In this document: in pieces, positions 1-5,833 of the stretch | How positions within the stretch are numbered: position 1 is the first letter of the stretch | Layout of the letters: each line of letters starts with the position of its first letter | NCBI GenBank assembly: GCA_018969805.1 | Contig: JAGWXQ010000031.1 | Location: forward strand, 1-10,321 | Length of the DNA stretch: 10,321 nucleotides | Direction: 5' to 3' | Source: Paenibacillaceae bacterium | Lineage (GTDB): Bacteria; Bacillota; Bacilli; Paenibacillales; YIM-B00363 | Translations under genes and position numbers: made by a program | Notes under the pieces: generated by a model | Told to the model about the DNA's origin: nothing | The model's database searches: none | The model's input: the letters and a program-made list of their open reading frames with translations, nothing else

Positions 1-125
1 GAAAAGGATACTGGCGAATTGCGGGCAGTCCAATCCTGTCCAGGGCACTGAACAACAAGCACTGGAAAGAAAGCGGATTGCAAAGTCTGTTAGAACGATA
101 CAAGAACATGCGTGAGATTTCATGA
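1..125 (+). CDS. ltrA: group II intron reverse transcriptase/maturase, C-terminal fragment (5' end off window)
   Basis: Reading from base 3, the frame gives the last 40 residues of a group II intron-encoded protein and stops at TGA 123-125. The piece contains the GYWRIAGSPILSRALNN motif and a tail ending YKNMREIS, the pattern at the end of the maturase domain (domain X) of LtrA-like proteins. That domain binds the intron RNA and helps splicing; the reverse transcriptase part lies upstream, outside the window. No HNH endonuclease domain follows the maturase end, as in the many bacterial group II intron proteins that lack one. The stop codon abuts domain V, as expected for an ORF looped out of domain IV. 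The symbol is a family label. It is truncated only by the window edge; no frameshift is visible in this part. Confidence 0.85.
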   Translation, partial: KGYWRIAGSPILSRALNNKHWKESGLQSLLERYKNMREIS

Positions 126-195
126 ACCGCCGTATACCGAACGGTACGTACGGTGGCGGGAGAGGTCGGGGGCTAGACGCCCCCTCCTACTCGAT
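124..195 (+). ncRNA. group II intron domains V and VI
   Basis: Domain V: 127-134 pairs with 149-156 (8 bp, one G-U). A two-base bulge (C147-G148) follows, then a 4-bp upper stem (135-138 with 143-146) closed by the tetraloop GAAC. The catalytic triad position reads CGC (128-130) rather than AGC, a known variant. Domain VI: 160-162 pairs with 190-192, then 163-165 with 186-188, then GGGGGC 168-173 with GCCCCC 179... through 184. A189 is left unpaired as the branch-point nucleotide, 7 bases before the intron end at 195. These elements form the intron's active site and lariat branch. The fold was made by hand and has not been scored. Confidence 0.87.
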
Positions 196-300
196 TTTTT
201 ACAGATAACGTCATTAATATGCATCATCCACTGAAGTGCTGCTCATATCATCCACACATGTTGCTCTTTCTTGCACTGTGCGGTGCTTGTATATCCCATC

Positions 301-328
301 GATGCGCATTTTTTTTTTTTTGATGCGC
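301..328. repeat. T13 tract flanked by GATGCGC repeats, potential hairpin
   Basis: GATGCGC occurs at 301-307 and again at 322-328, separated by A and 13 consecutive T residues (309-321). The same bases also give an inverted repeat: GCGCAT (304-309) can pair with ATGCGC (323-328), leaving a nearly all-T loop. A terminator is unlikely, because the T run is in the loop and not after the stem. Homopolymers of this length are prone to slippage. Confidence 0.5.
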
Positions 329-593
329 TGGGCATGCAGTAGGAGCGGGATGCTTTGGGGGCGTGCATGGACTGTTTTTCATTAGCAAAGTGGAGTAATT
401 CTTTCTGGTGTGCGTAGATTTTGTGGGCTGCTCTCGGTATTGCCCATGTGCTCTTGGTACTTTATACAGTTCTTTTTGTGTGATCGCAAAAAGCGTTCTT
501 GTGAAATGGATCGATGTATGCGGGGACTACTGGAGTTTCCTTATCGCATGGTGCCTTCTGGAGCGGTGCTTTCAGGGGATGCGGGCGGGTACG

Positions 594-622
594 TTGTACA
601 GCAATCGGTTGTTTTGTACAAT
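594..622 (+). promoter_or_regulatory. sigma-A-like promoter for patB
   Basis: TTGTAC (594-599) and TACAAT (617-622) are separated by 17 bases, the optimal spacing. The -10 box matches 5 of 6 consensus positions; the -35 box keeps TTG only. The expected start of transcription is about 629, leaving a leader of about 40 bases before the patB start at 670. Both boxes sit inside copies of TTGTACA (594-600 and 614-620). Confidence 0.5.
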
Positions 623-669
623 AGACGAGGTCACATGGTGTCTGGAGTGTGCATGGGGGAGTGTGTGGA

Positions 670-1836
670 ATGGATTTTGATCGCGAACACCCGAGGCGTG
701 GTACAGCGTCCTATAAGTGGGATCAGCTCGGTGCGTTGTTTGGCAGCGAAGACGTATTGCCGTTGTGGGTCGCGGATATGGATTTCCCATGTGCGCCTGA
801 GATCGTCGCAGCGACGGTGAAGCGTGCGGAGGAAGCGCTGTACGGGTATACGATCCGCACACCGGAGTGGGAGCAGTCGCTTTGTGCATGGTACGCGTCG
901 AGACATCGATGGGACATCGACCCTGCATCGGTCGTGACGACACCGAGCGTCGTGACGGCACTGGCGATGGCTGTAGAGCTGCACACACAGCCAGGCGATG
1001 CGGTCGTGCTCCAAAGCCCCGTGTACCATCCGTTTTCAGATGTGATTCGTCTGCAAGAGCGGACGTTGGTGGACAATGCGCTCGTCATCGATGATCGTGG
1101 GAAGTATGCGATGGACTTGGACGGACTGCGCGCGCATTTGCAAGCGGGTGCACGCGTCGTCTTGCTGTGCAATCCGCACAACCCTGGTGGACGTGTATGG
1201 GAAGCGTCCGTGTTGGACGCGCTTGCAGGGTTGTGTGCGGAGTACGATGCGCTCGTCTTGTCGGATGAGATTCATGCGGACATCGTGTTTGCACCGCATA
1301 CGTTTTGCCCGTTTTTGCCGATTGCACAGCAGCGTGGTACACGGGCGATTTCGCTGTTGTCTGCAACAAAGACGTTTAATATTCCAGGCATTCCTTCTGC
1401 ATTTGCGATCGTGCCTGATGGACATATGCGGCAGGCGTTGATGCGTCGGTTGCGTTCGATGTCGTTGCACATGCAGCCATTTTTTGCCCAACCTGCGGTC
1501 ACTGCGGCGTATCGCTACGGGGCTTCGTGGCTCGATGCCGTGCTTGCGTACGTATGGGACAACATTTGTGCGGCGATCGACATCGTCCAGACGCGCGCAC
1601 CTGCTTTGCGGTGCATGGTTCCAGAAGGGACGTACTTGCTGTGGGTCGATGTGCGCGCTTTGGGGTTGTCACCAGACGCGCTGCGTACGTTCATGTACAC
1701 ACGTGCCCGCGTAGCGTTCAATGAGGGCTCGATGTTTGGACATACGGGCCGAGGGTTTGTGCGCATCAATTGCGCGTGTCCGCGTGCGCGCGTCGTGCAA
1801 GCGGTCGGCCAATTTGTCGATGCGCTCGGTCATTGA
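670..1836 (+). CDS. patB: PatB/MalY-type PLP-dependent cystathionine beta-lyase (C-S lyase)
   Basis: This is a cytosolic fold-type I pyridoxal-phosphate enzyme of the MalY/PatB class, 388 residues, the usual length. Members cleave the C-S bond of cystathionine to homocysteine, ammonia and pyruvate, and act on related cysteine conjugates. The N-terminus MDFD followed by RRGT and KWD is typical. Visible motifs are NPHNPGG (from residue 168), DEIHADI (from 199, with the Asp that contacts the PLP ring nitrogen) and SATKTFNIPG, whose Lys234 is the Schiff-base lysine. The ATG at 670 is preferred because GGGGGAG (655-661) lies 8 bases upstream. A GTG at 649 in the same frame would add seven residues and has no ribosome binding site. 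The gene appears to be a single unit with a promoter at 594-622. Its stop overlaps the oppositely oriented UPF0435 gene and no terminator is seen between them. The exact substrate cannot be read from sequence. Confidence 0.88.
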   Translation: MDFDREHPRRGTASYKWDQLGALFGSEDVLPLWVADMDFPCAPEIVAATVKRAEEALYGYTIRTPEWEQSLCAWYASRHRWDIDPASVVTTPSVVTALAMAVELHTQPGDAVVLQSPVYHPFSDVIRLQERTLVDNALVIDDRGKYAMDLDGLRAHLQAGARVVLLCNPHNPGGRVWEASVLDALAGLCAEYDALVLSDEIHADIVFAPHTFCPFLPIAQQRGTRAISLLSATKTFNIPGIPSAFAIVPDGHMRQALMRRLRSMSLHMQPFFAQPAVTAAYRYGASWLDAVLAYVWDNICAAIDIVQTRAPALRCMVPEGTYLLWVDVRALGLSPDALRTFMYTRARVAFNEGSMFGHTGRGFVRINCACPRARVVQAVGQFVDALGH

Positions 1837-2054
1837 GCGCGCAGTGCACCGAGTGCACGGACGATCGCGTCCATTTCGGATACGCTGACGTGGGGCTTCT
1901 CAAGCACCCACGTGACGAGCTCGTACAGCTCATCGTAGCGCGACATGTCAAATTCTTCAGCTTTGATCACGAGCGTGCTCGCCATGCGCAGTTTTGTGGT
2001 GAGTGCATCGAGCAAGTGTGCGGTGTGTTCGTAGGACGGTACGGACAAGTCCAT
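1830..2054 (-). CDS. UPF0435 (DUF1128, YfkK-like) protein
   Basis: This is a 74-residue cytosolic protein of unknown function found mainly in Bacilli. The family pattern is clear: an N-terminal helix, then KLRMASTLVIKAEEFDMSRY, then DELYELVTWV, and the C-terminal VSVSEMDAIVRALGALR. The length matches the family. The frame is open further upstream, but the ATG with its start at 2054 is chosen because GAGGGG (minus strand, 2062-2067) stands 7 bases before it and the homology begins there. The gene is divergent from the Fsr-like exporter and converges on patB with a 7-base overlap of the coding ends. No function is assigned in the family, and the neighbours do not suggest one. Confidence 0.85.
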   Translation of the reverse strand: MDLSVPSYEHTAHLLDALTTKLRMASTLVIKAEEFDMSRYDELYELVTWVLEKPHVSVSEMDAIVRALGALRAQ

Positions 2055-2081
2055 TGTGGATCCCCTCACTGTTCTTTTGGC

Positions 2082-2105
2082 GTATGTGGACAGTGTACCG
2101 CATAC
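2082..2105. promoter_or_regulatory. inverted repeat, candidate operator in the divergent region
   Basis: GTATGTGG (2082-2089) and CCGCATAC (2098-2105) form an 8-base inverted repeat with one mismatch and an 8-base spacer. It lies in the 91-base region between the divergent UPF0435 and exporter genes, over the proposed UPF0435 -10 box and upstream of the exporter's ribosome binding site. The size and symmetry suit a dimeric repressor of the TetR or MarR type. No regulator gene lies beside it, so this is only a candidate. Confidence 0.35.
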
Positions 2106-2121
2106 AAAGGAACACCGCCAA
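2092..2121 (-). promoter_or_regulatory. weak promoter for the UPF0435 gene
   Basis: On the minus strand TTGGCG (2121 down to 2116) and TACACT (2097 down to 2092) are spaced by 18 bases, each matching 4 of 6 consensus positions. The start of transcription would lie near 2085, giving a leader of about 30 bases. The -10 box falls inside the inverted repeat at 2082-2105. Confidence 0.35.
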
Positions 2122-2145
2122 ATGTAGAGGAGAGGGAGTGATGCG

Positions 2146-3321
2146 GTGCATACGACACGACCGCTGTTTGTCGTTATTGCGGGTGTGGGTGTGTTGCATC
2201 TGTGCAATGACGTCATGCAAGTCGCGGTGCCGTCGTTGATGCCTGTGCTCCGCGAAACGCATGCGCTGTCGTATACGTCGCTTGGATGGGTGTTGTTTGC
2301 GCTTAATGCGACGTCGGCTATGTTACAACCCGTTTTGGGGTTTTGGTCGGATCGGCATCCAAAACGATGGTTGTTGCCGATGGCCATGGCACTGAGCGTC
2401 AGCGGGATCGTGCTGTTGTCCATTGCATCGACGGTCGGGCACATGCTCGTCTGTGCGGTGTTGATCGGGTGTGGTTCGGCGTTGTTTCACCCGGAGGCTT
2501 CGAAATACGTATATACGGCAGCGGGTGCACGGCGCGGACTTGCGCAATCGTTGTACCAAGTCGGGGGCAACGGGGGTACAGCACTCGGGCCGTTGTTGAC
2601 GATGTCGTTGTTTTTGCCGTTTGGGCAACGCAGTGTGCTCGCCGTCGCGGGATTGGGTGTCCTTGCGTGGGGCATCGCAGCGCATGTGACGGCGCGCTAT
2701 AGTGCGCTTGTCGTCGCCAGGACGCGCGCACCTGTGGTCGTTGCTGCGGTGCACGTACAGCGGCGTACTGTCGTCATCGGTCTTGCGGTGCTTGCGTGGC
2801 TTATGATCGTACGTTCGACATATTTTATGGGTGTGACCCAATATTATCAATACTACATCGTGCAGACGTATGGTGTGTCGCTGCGCGACGCCCAACTGCC
2901 GTTGTTGCTGTTTGGCATCGTTGGTGTTATTGGGACGCTGATCGGAGGCGTGTGGGCCGATCGGTTTGGTGCAAAAAATGTCATTATTTGGTCGTTTGCA
3001 GGGGTTGCCCCGATCGCACTGATGTTGCCGTATGTACCTTATGTGTGGATTGTACCTGCCCTCGTGTGGATCGGATTTGTACTTATGCTCGGATTTTCAA
3101 TCGTTGTCGTATACGCACAGCAGTTGCTTCCGCAGCACATCGCGACCGCTTCGGGGCTGATCGTGGGCTTTGCTTTTGGGATGGGGGCGCTTGCGGCGGC
3201 GATGCTCGGCATCGTCATCGACCACAGCGGGCTGTTGCCCGTGATGATCGCGTGCAGTGTGTTTCCGTTGCTTGGGCTCGTTGCCCTTTTCTTGCCGTCC
3301 GTCGGTGTGGACAAACGATAG
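2146..3321 (+). CDS. MFS exporter, fosmidomycin-resistance (Fsr) family
   Basis: This is a 391-residue major facilitator protein of the inner membrane, the normal length for 12 helices. The Fsr signature is good: HLCNDVMQVAVPSLMPVL in helix 1, LQPVLGFWSDRHPKR at the helix 2-3 loop (the MFS A-motif position), GSALFHPEASK, and QVGGNGGTALGPLL in helix 5. A second Asp/Arg loop, GGVWADRFGAKN, marks the start of the C-terminal half. Family members export fosmidomycin and other drugs by proton antiport, but many homologues have no tested substrate. The start is GTG at 2146, with GGGAG (2134-2138) 7 bases upstream; the ATG at 2141 is in another frame. It is followed after 10 bases by a DedA gene and probably shares its transcript. 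A possible operator lies at 2082-2105. No strong plus-strand promoter was found. Confidence 0.85.
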   Translation: MHTTRPLFVVIAGVGVLHLCNDVMQVAVPSLMPVLRETHALSYTSLGWVLFALNATSAMLQPVLGFWSDRHPKRWLLPMAMALSVSGIVLLSIASTVGHMLVCAVLIGCGSALFHPEASKYVYTAAGARRGLAQSLYQVGGNGGTALGPLLTMSLFLPFGQRSVLAVAGLGVLAWGIAAHVTARYSALVVARTRAPVVVAAVHVQRRTVVIGLAVLAWLMIVRSTYFMGVTQYYQYYIVQTYGVSLRDAQLPLLLFGIVGVIGTLIGGVWADRFGAKNVIIWSFAGVAPIALMLPYVPYVWIVPALVWIGFVLMLGFSIVVVYAQQLLPQHIATASGLIVGFAFGMGALAAAMLGIVIDHSGLLPVMIACSVFPLLGLVALFLPSVGVDKR

Positions 3322-3331
3322 GAGGTCACTT

Positions 3332-3910
3332 TTGCAGACGATCATAGACGCGATGTCGCAGTGGGGCTACGCAGCGATTGTCGCGCTGTTGCTGCTCGAA
3401 GTCATTCCGAGCGAGCTCGTATTGGCGTATGGGGGGTACATGGTGTCGCTCGGTACGATGTCGTTTTGGGGTGCGGTCGCAAGCGGTACGGTAGGGGGTG
3501 TCGCTGCGCAAGTCGTGTTGTATGCGTTGGGGCGCTTTGGGGGTAGACCGCTGTGCGATCGGTACGGGAAGTGGTTGTTGATGTCTCCGCGGCACATTGC
3601 GCGGGCAGAGCAGTGGTTTGCGCGGTATGGCACGGGGGTCGTATTGTTGGCACGGTTTGTGCCCGTCGTCCGTCATGCGATTTCTTTGCCTGCAGGATGT
3701 ATGCGGATGCCGTTGGGGTCGTTTGTGTTTCTGACGACGATCGCGATCATTCCGTGGTCGATTGGCTTCGTATGGCTTGGCATGCAGCTCGGGCAGCAGT
3801 GGCATCGCATTGAGACGATGGTTGCGCAGTATGCTCCAGCGGCGATCGCACTGTGTGTCGTCGGGATCGTCGTGTGGATCGTGCTCCAAAGCCGGTCCAA
3901 AAAAACGTGA
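3332..3910 (+). CDS. DedA family membrane protein (SNARE-associated/VTT domain)
   Basis: This is an integral membrane protein of 192 residues. DedA proteins act in membrane homeostasis, and some are lipid flippases for undecaprenyl phosphate or phosphatidylethanolamine. Family marks are EVIPSE (23-28), the glycine-rich LAYGGYMVSLG, GRFGGRP (67-73), RYG (99-100 region), and ARFVPVVRHAISLPAG, in which Arg108 and Arg114 match the paired essential arginines of E. coli YqjA. A last membrane segment spans about 167-186. The start is TTG at 3332: GGAGG (3321-3325) lies 6 bases upstream, whereas the in-frame ATG at 3353 has no ribosome binding site. The ribosome binding site overlaps the stop codon of the exporter, which suggests translational coupling. 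The transported lipid, if any, cannot be told. Confidence 0.83.
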   Translation: MQTIIDAMSQWGYAAIVALLLLEVIPSELVLAYGGYMVSLGTMSFWGAVASGTVGGVAAQVVLYALGRFGGRPLCDRYGKWLLMSPRHIARAEQWFARYGTGVVLLARFVPVVRHAISLPAGCMRMPLGSFVFLTTIAIIPWSIGFVWLGMQLGQQWHRIETMVAQYAPAAIALCVVGIVVWIVLQSRSKKT

Positions 3911-3927
3911 CCTGCGGTGCGGGATGC

Positions 3928-3962
3928 AAAAATGCAGGTCCGCTGCAAGAGCAGCGCACCTG
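3928..3962 (-). terminator. Rho-independent terminator of orf186 (minus strand)
   Basis: CAGGT (3935-3939) pairs with ACCTG (3958-3962) and, after one C/C mismatch, CGCTGC (3941-3946) pairs with GCAGCG (3951-3956), closing a 4-base AAGA loop. Read on the minus strand, the hairpin starts directly after the orf186 stop and is followed by CATTTTTG (T run at 3932-3928). On the plus strand no T run follows, so it should stop minus-strand transcripts better than those coming from dedA. Confidence 0.7.
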
Positions 3963-4523
3963 TCATCCTGCAGACGAAGAGCAGTAGTCTTCTTCTTCCA
4001 ACGATGCGATATACTGTGCCATCGGGACGACGTGTACGTATGCGACTACGTGCAGCGTCTGGCCACTGACATAAGGAAGTGCGTCGCACGTCCCAATCAT
4101 ATGAAACGCATGTTCGTGGTCCATCGACACATCCTTTGTATGCCAATGAATCGGCATGCGCGCGATCGATCCGATGCCTCGCTGGTTCATCGGGCGCACG
4201 ACGCAGTTTTTTGTACTTTTGATTGCGACACAATGGGGCAATTGTGCAAGTAGGCAGTGTTTGGTCGTATGGGTCGGCACGGTCAATGTCCACGTACACA
4301 GTCCTTGCACTTCATAGATGGTTTGCTCTGTCCCTTTCCACGTCACAAACACACCAGGTACAGGGGCAATGCCGCGCTCTTTGTGTTTGCCGTGCCGTGC
4401 AAGCAGAGGATCGAGCGGTTTTCCGGACGGGTTGGGAAGCGTGCCTTCAGGGACAATGATCTGTTCGCTCACCGCCCTCAGAGACAGGAGCAACGTATTT
4501 CGGTTGACAAAATCGCGATCCAT
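3963..4523 (-). CDS. hypothetical protein, His- and Cys-rich (orf186)
   Basis: I do not recognise this 186-residue protein. It has no signal peptide and no hydrophobic span long enough for a membrane helix, so a cytosolic or spore-associated location is likely. The composition is unusual: 12 histidines and 6 cysteines, with clusters such as IHWHTK and DHEHAFH in the C-terminal half. The pattern of short hydrophobic stretches suggests mainly beta structure. The tail is acidic, then serine-rich (SLEEEDYCSSSAG). The ATG at 4523 is chosen because GGGAGGGAG precedes it by 8 bases. It has its own promoter (4564-4593) and a terminator right after the stop, so it is a single-gene unit downstream of the permease. 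Strong expression signals argue that the gene is real. The residue content hints at metal binding, but no known metal-site motif is present. Confidence 0.7.
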   Translation of the reverse strand: MDRDFVNRNTLLLSLRAVSEQIIVPEGTLPNPSGKPLDPLLARHGKHKERGIAPVPGVFVTWKGTEQTIYEVQGLCTWTLTVPTHTTKHCLLAQLPHCVAIKSTKNCVVRPMNQRGIGSIARMPIHWHTKDVSMDHEHAFHMIGTCDALPYVSGQTLHVVAYVHVVPMAQYIASLEEEDYCSSSAG

Positions 4524-4563
4524 GCACGTCACTCCCTCCCACTGTAGCAAGTATTGTAAGTAA

Positions 4564-4593
4564 ATTATACTGTACAAAGTGGGGGTTTGTATA
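4564..4593 (-). promoter_or_regulatory. promoter of orf186
   Basis: On the minus strand a perfect TATAAT (4569 down to 4564) is preceded, after 18 bases, by TATACA (4 of 6 to the -35 consensus). Transcription should start near 4557, about 34 bases before the orf186 ATG. The fit to consensus and the position make this one of the clearer promoters in the window. Confidence 0.6.
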
Positions 4594-4609
4594 GCGCGAT
4601 TTGCGCGCT
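4593..4609 (-). terminator. short GC hairpin after the AI-2E permease gene, weak terminator
   Basis: AGCGCG (4593-4598) and CGCGCT (4604-4609) form a perfect 6-bp stem with a 5-base loop, six bases beyond the permease stop. No T run follows on the minus strand, so any termination would be weak or Rho-assisted, and read-through into orf186 is possible. Confidence 0.3.
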
Positions 4610-4614
4610 TCAAA

Positions 4615-5724
4615 TTAGGGATTTGTATCTGCTTCGCGCACAGCGTACTCTTCTTTTGGGATGTGGATCCACCGCTGCATGTAGCCTTCGGTAAACAGCG
4701 CTTTGAGGAGCAAAATAAGCACAGGAGCGAGCAACAACCCCGCCACCCCAAAAACAGACAGCGACACGATCATGGCGGCAAGTACCGTAAACGCCGATAC
4801 CCCGAGTGAATCGCCCGTAATGCGTGGCTCCATTATTTGACGAAATAAGATGACGACGACCAAAACAACGGCGAGTGCCCCCGCCATCCCGACATCGCCG
4901 ACGATGAGGCAGTAGACGATCCAGGGCACAAACACCGTTGAAACGCCGAGCAACGGCAATACGTCAAACAACGCCGCAAGCAACGCGATTGATAGGGCGT
5001 TGCGCACGCCGAGGACGAGCAAGGCGATAAAAACGAGCGCAAACGTGCAAGCGATCAGGATCGTTTGCGCCCTCATGTACGAGACGATGCCCCGCCATAC
5101 GTGCGTGCGCAAAAAGGCGATCGCCGTTTTGATTGTTTGTGGCGTGTGGCGCTGCGCCATGGTGCGCCAGTGGGGGAGCTCGATGCTGAGAAAATACGTC
5201 AAAATTAGTGCCAATACGCTATTTACGATCCAAGCAGACAGCGACGACAGTGCGTTGATGAGTCCGCTGAGCAACTGGCTTGCGAGTTTGGTTGCAAGGG
5301 ACGAGGCCGCTTTGAGTCCGTCTTCGATGTGGGTGATCGCCTCTGGGGGCAACGCTGCGACGCGCGTTTGGACGTTGCTGATCGTACGCATGATGTGTTT
5401 TTGGATAACGATGCTGTGCTCGTTGATTTTTTTTTGCAGTGCAAAAAATTGGACGGCTGCGACCGCACCGGCTCCACCGATGACCGTAAAAATGCCGATC
5501 ACAAACATGCCGATGGCGATCGCAGAGGCGATCGTCTTTTTGATGCGCATGCGGTGGATGGCGCGGGCGAGTGGCTCGATGATGATGAAAAACAGCAAGG
5601 CAAGCAAAATCGGCGTGGCGATGTTGACGAGGACACCAAATATGGCCATGAGCAACACGATCGTGACCGCCAGTAGGCCGATGTCGCGCGCTGTGCGCCA
5701 GTATAAGCGATAAAAATGCAACAT
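4615..5724 (-). CDS. AI-2E family membrane protein, YtvI-like
   Basis: This is a 369-residue polytopic membrane protein of the AI-2E/PerM family. The layout is typical: two N-terminal helices ending in a conserved IIEPLARAIHRM stretch, a further helix, a soluble amphipathic segment of about 90 residues (QKKINEHSIVIQKHI onward), then a cluster of helices. FDVLPLLGVSTVFVPW and EPRITGDSLGVSAFTVL are the most conserved family blocks. The length and the opening MLHFYRLYWRTARD agree best with the sporulation membrane protein YtvI, whose role is unknown. Other AI-2E members have been linked to signal export or ion transport, so the substrate is open. The ATG at 5724 is chosen on homology; its leader has an unusual run of nine G residues instead of a normal ribosome binding site. 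An extended -10 promoter lies just upstream, and the gene is divergent from the gatCAB operon. Confidence 0.8.
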   Translation of the reverse strand: MLHFYRLYWRTARDIGLLAVTIVLLMAIFGVLVNIATPILLALLFFIIIEPLARAIHRMRIKKTIASAIAIGMFVIGIFTVIGGAGAVAAVQFFALQKKINEHSIVIQKHIMRTISNVQTRVAALPPEAITHIEDGLKAASSLATKLASQLLSGLINALSSLSAWIVNSVLALILTYFLSIELPHWRTMAQRHTPQTIKTAIAFLRTHVWRGIVSYMRAQTILIACTFALVFIALLVLGVRNALSIALLAALFDVLPLLGVSTVFVPWIVYCLIVGDVGMAGALAVVLVVVILFRQIMEPRITGDSLGVSAFTVLAAMIVSLSVFGVAGLLLAPVLILLLKALFTEGYMQRWIHIPKEEYAVREADTNP

Positions 5725-5732
5725 AGGTACAA

Positions 5733-5741
5733 CCCCCCCCC
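5733..5741 (-). repeat. G9 homopolymer in the leader of the AI-2E permease
   Basis: Nine C residues on the plus strand read as nine G residues on the minus strand, 8 bases upstream of the ATG. The tract lies at the predicted transcription start and occupies the ribosome binding site position. It could vary in length by slippage and so change initiation. Confidence 0.75.
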
Positions 5742-5746
5742 AAGCG

Positions 5747-5775
5747 ATTATACCAAACTCTGCCGAACATGCAGA
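5747..5775 (-). promoter_or_regulatory. extended -10 promoter of the AI-2E permease
   Basis: The minus strand carries TGGTATAAT (5755 down to 5747), a perfect extended -10 element. The hexamer 17 bases upstream (TCTGCA) is a poor -35 box, which extended -10 promoters tolerate. The start of transcription would fall around 5740, inside the G9 tract, giving a leader of under 20 bases. Confidence 0.6.
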
Positions 5776-5804
5776 AGTTCCAAAAAGTTTCATACAAGAT
5801 GGTG

Positions 5805-5833
5805 TAGACAATGGGGCTCGGTTTTAGTAAGAT
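5805..5833 (+). promoter_or_regulatory. promoter of the orf124-gatCAB operon
   Basis: TAGACA (5805-5810, 5 of 6) and TAAGAT (5828-5833, 4 of 6) are separated by 17 bases. The predicted start near 5840 leaves a leader of about 88 bases before orf124. I found no T-box specifier or antiterminator pattern in that leader. Confidence 0.45.

Larger units (their letters stand above)
1..195 (+). mobile_element. 3' end of a group II intron (left part outside the window)
   Basis: The window opens inside a group II intron, a self-splicing retroelement. The visible part holds, in order, the C-terminal end of the intron-encoded reverse transcriptase/maturase (stop at 123-125), domain V (about 124-158) and domain VI (160-192). 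The right boundary is placed after base 195 because the last two bases are AT, fitting the usual AY 3' end, and because the bulged A189 in domain VI lies 7 bases from that end, where the branch point is expected. The 3' exon would start at 196 with TTTTTACAG. The 5' end, domains I-III and most of the ORF lie to the left, so intactness and structural class cannot be judged. Confidence 0.88.
196..669. other. 474-base stretch between the intron and patB, no convincing gene
   Basis: No ORF here has a good ribosome binding site and a recognisable product. Visible items are a 9-base direct repeat ATCATCCAC (223-231 and 247-255), a T13 tract flanked by GATGCGC repeats (301-328), and a sigma-A-like promoter at 594-622. 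Several frames stay open, including one from GTG 410 that runs past the patB start to 820, but it lacks a well-spaced ribosome binding site and resembles no family known to me. The 3' exon of the intron should lie at the left end; no interrupted gene can be read there. Confidence 0.6.

Noticed and set aside
223..255. ATCATCCAC direct repeats as a possible CRISPR or iteron array
   Set aside because: There are only two 9-base copies, with no further units or regular spacing.
649..669. GTG at 649 as the patB start
   Set aside because: It would add seven residues not typical of the family and has no ribosome binding site, whereas GGGGGAG stands 8 bases before ATG 670.
2055..2444. Long upstream extension of the UPF0435 frame on the minus strand
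   Set aside because: Homology starts at the ATG with start base 2054, which has a ribosome binding site. The extension crosses the divergent promoter region and is antisense to the exporter.
3909..3940. GACCTGC/GCAGGTC inverted repeat as a dedA terminator
   Set aside because: The loop is long, no plus-strand T run follows, and the right arm is part of the better minus-strand terminator hairpin.
5000..5713. Plus-strand ORF of 237 codons opposite the AI-2E gene
   Set aside because: It is a reverse-complement shadow of a clearly conserved membrane protein; its Met/Ala/Thr-rich product reflects the antisense of hydrophobic codons.
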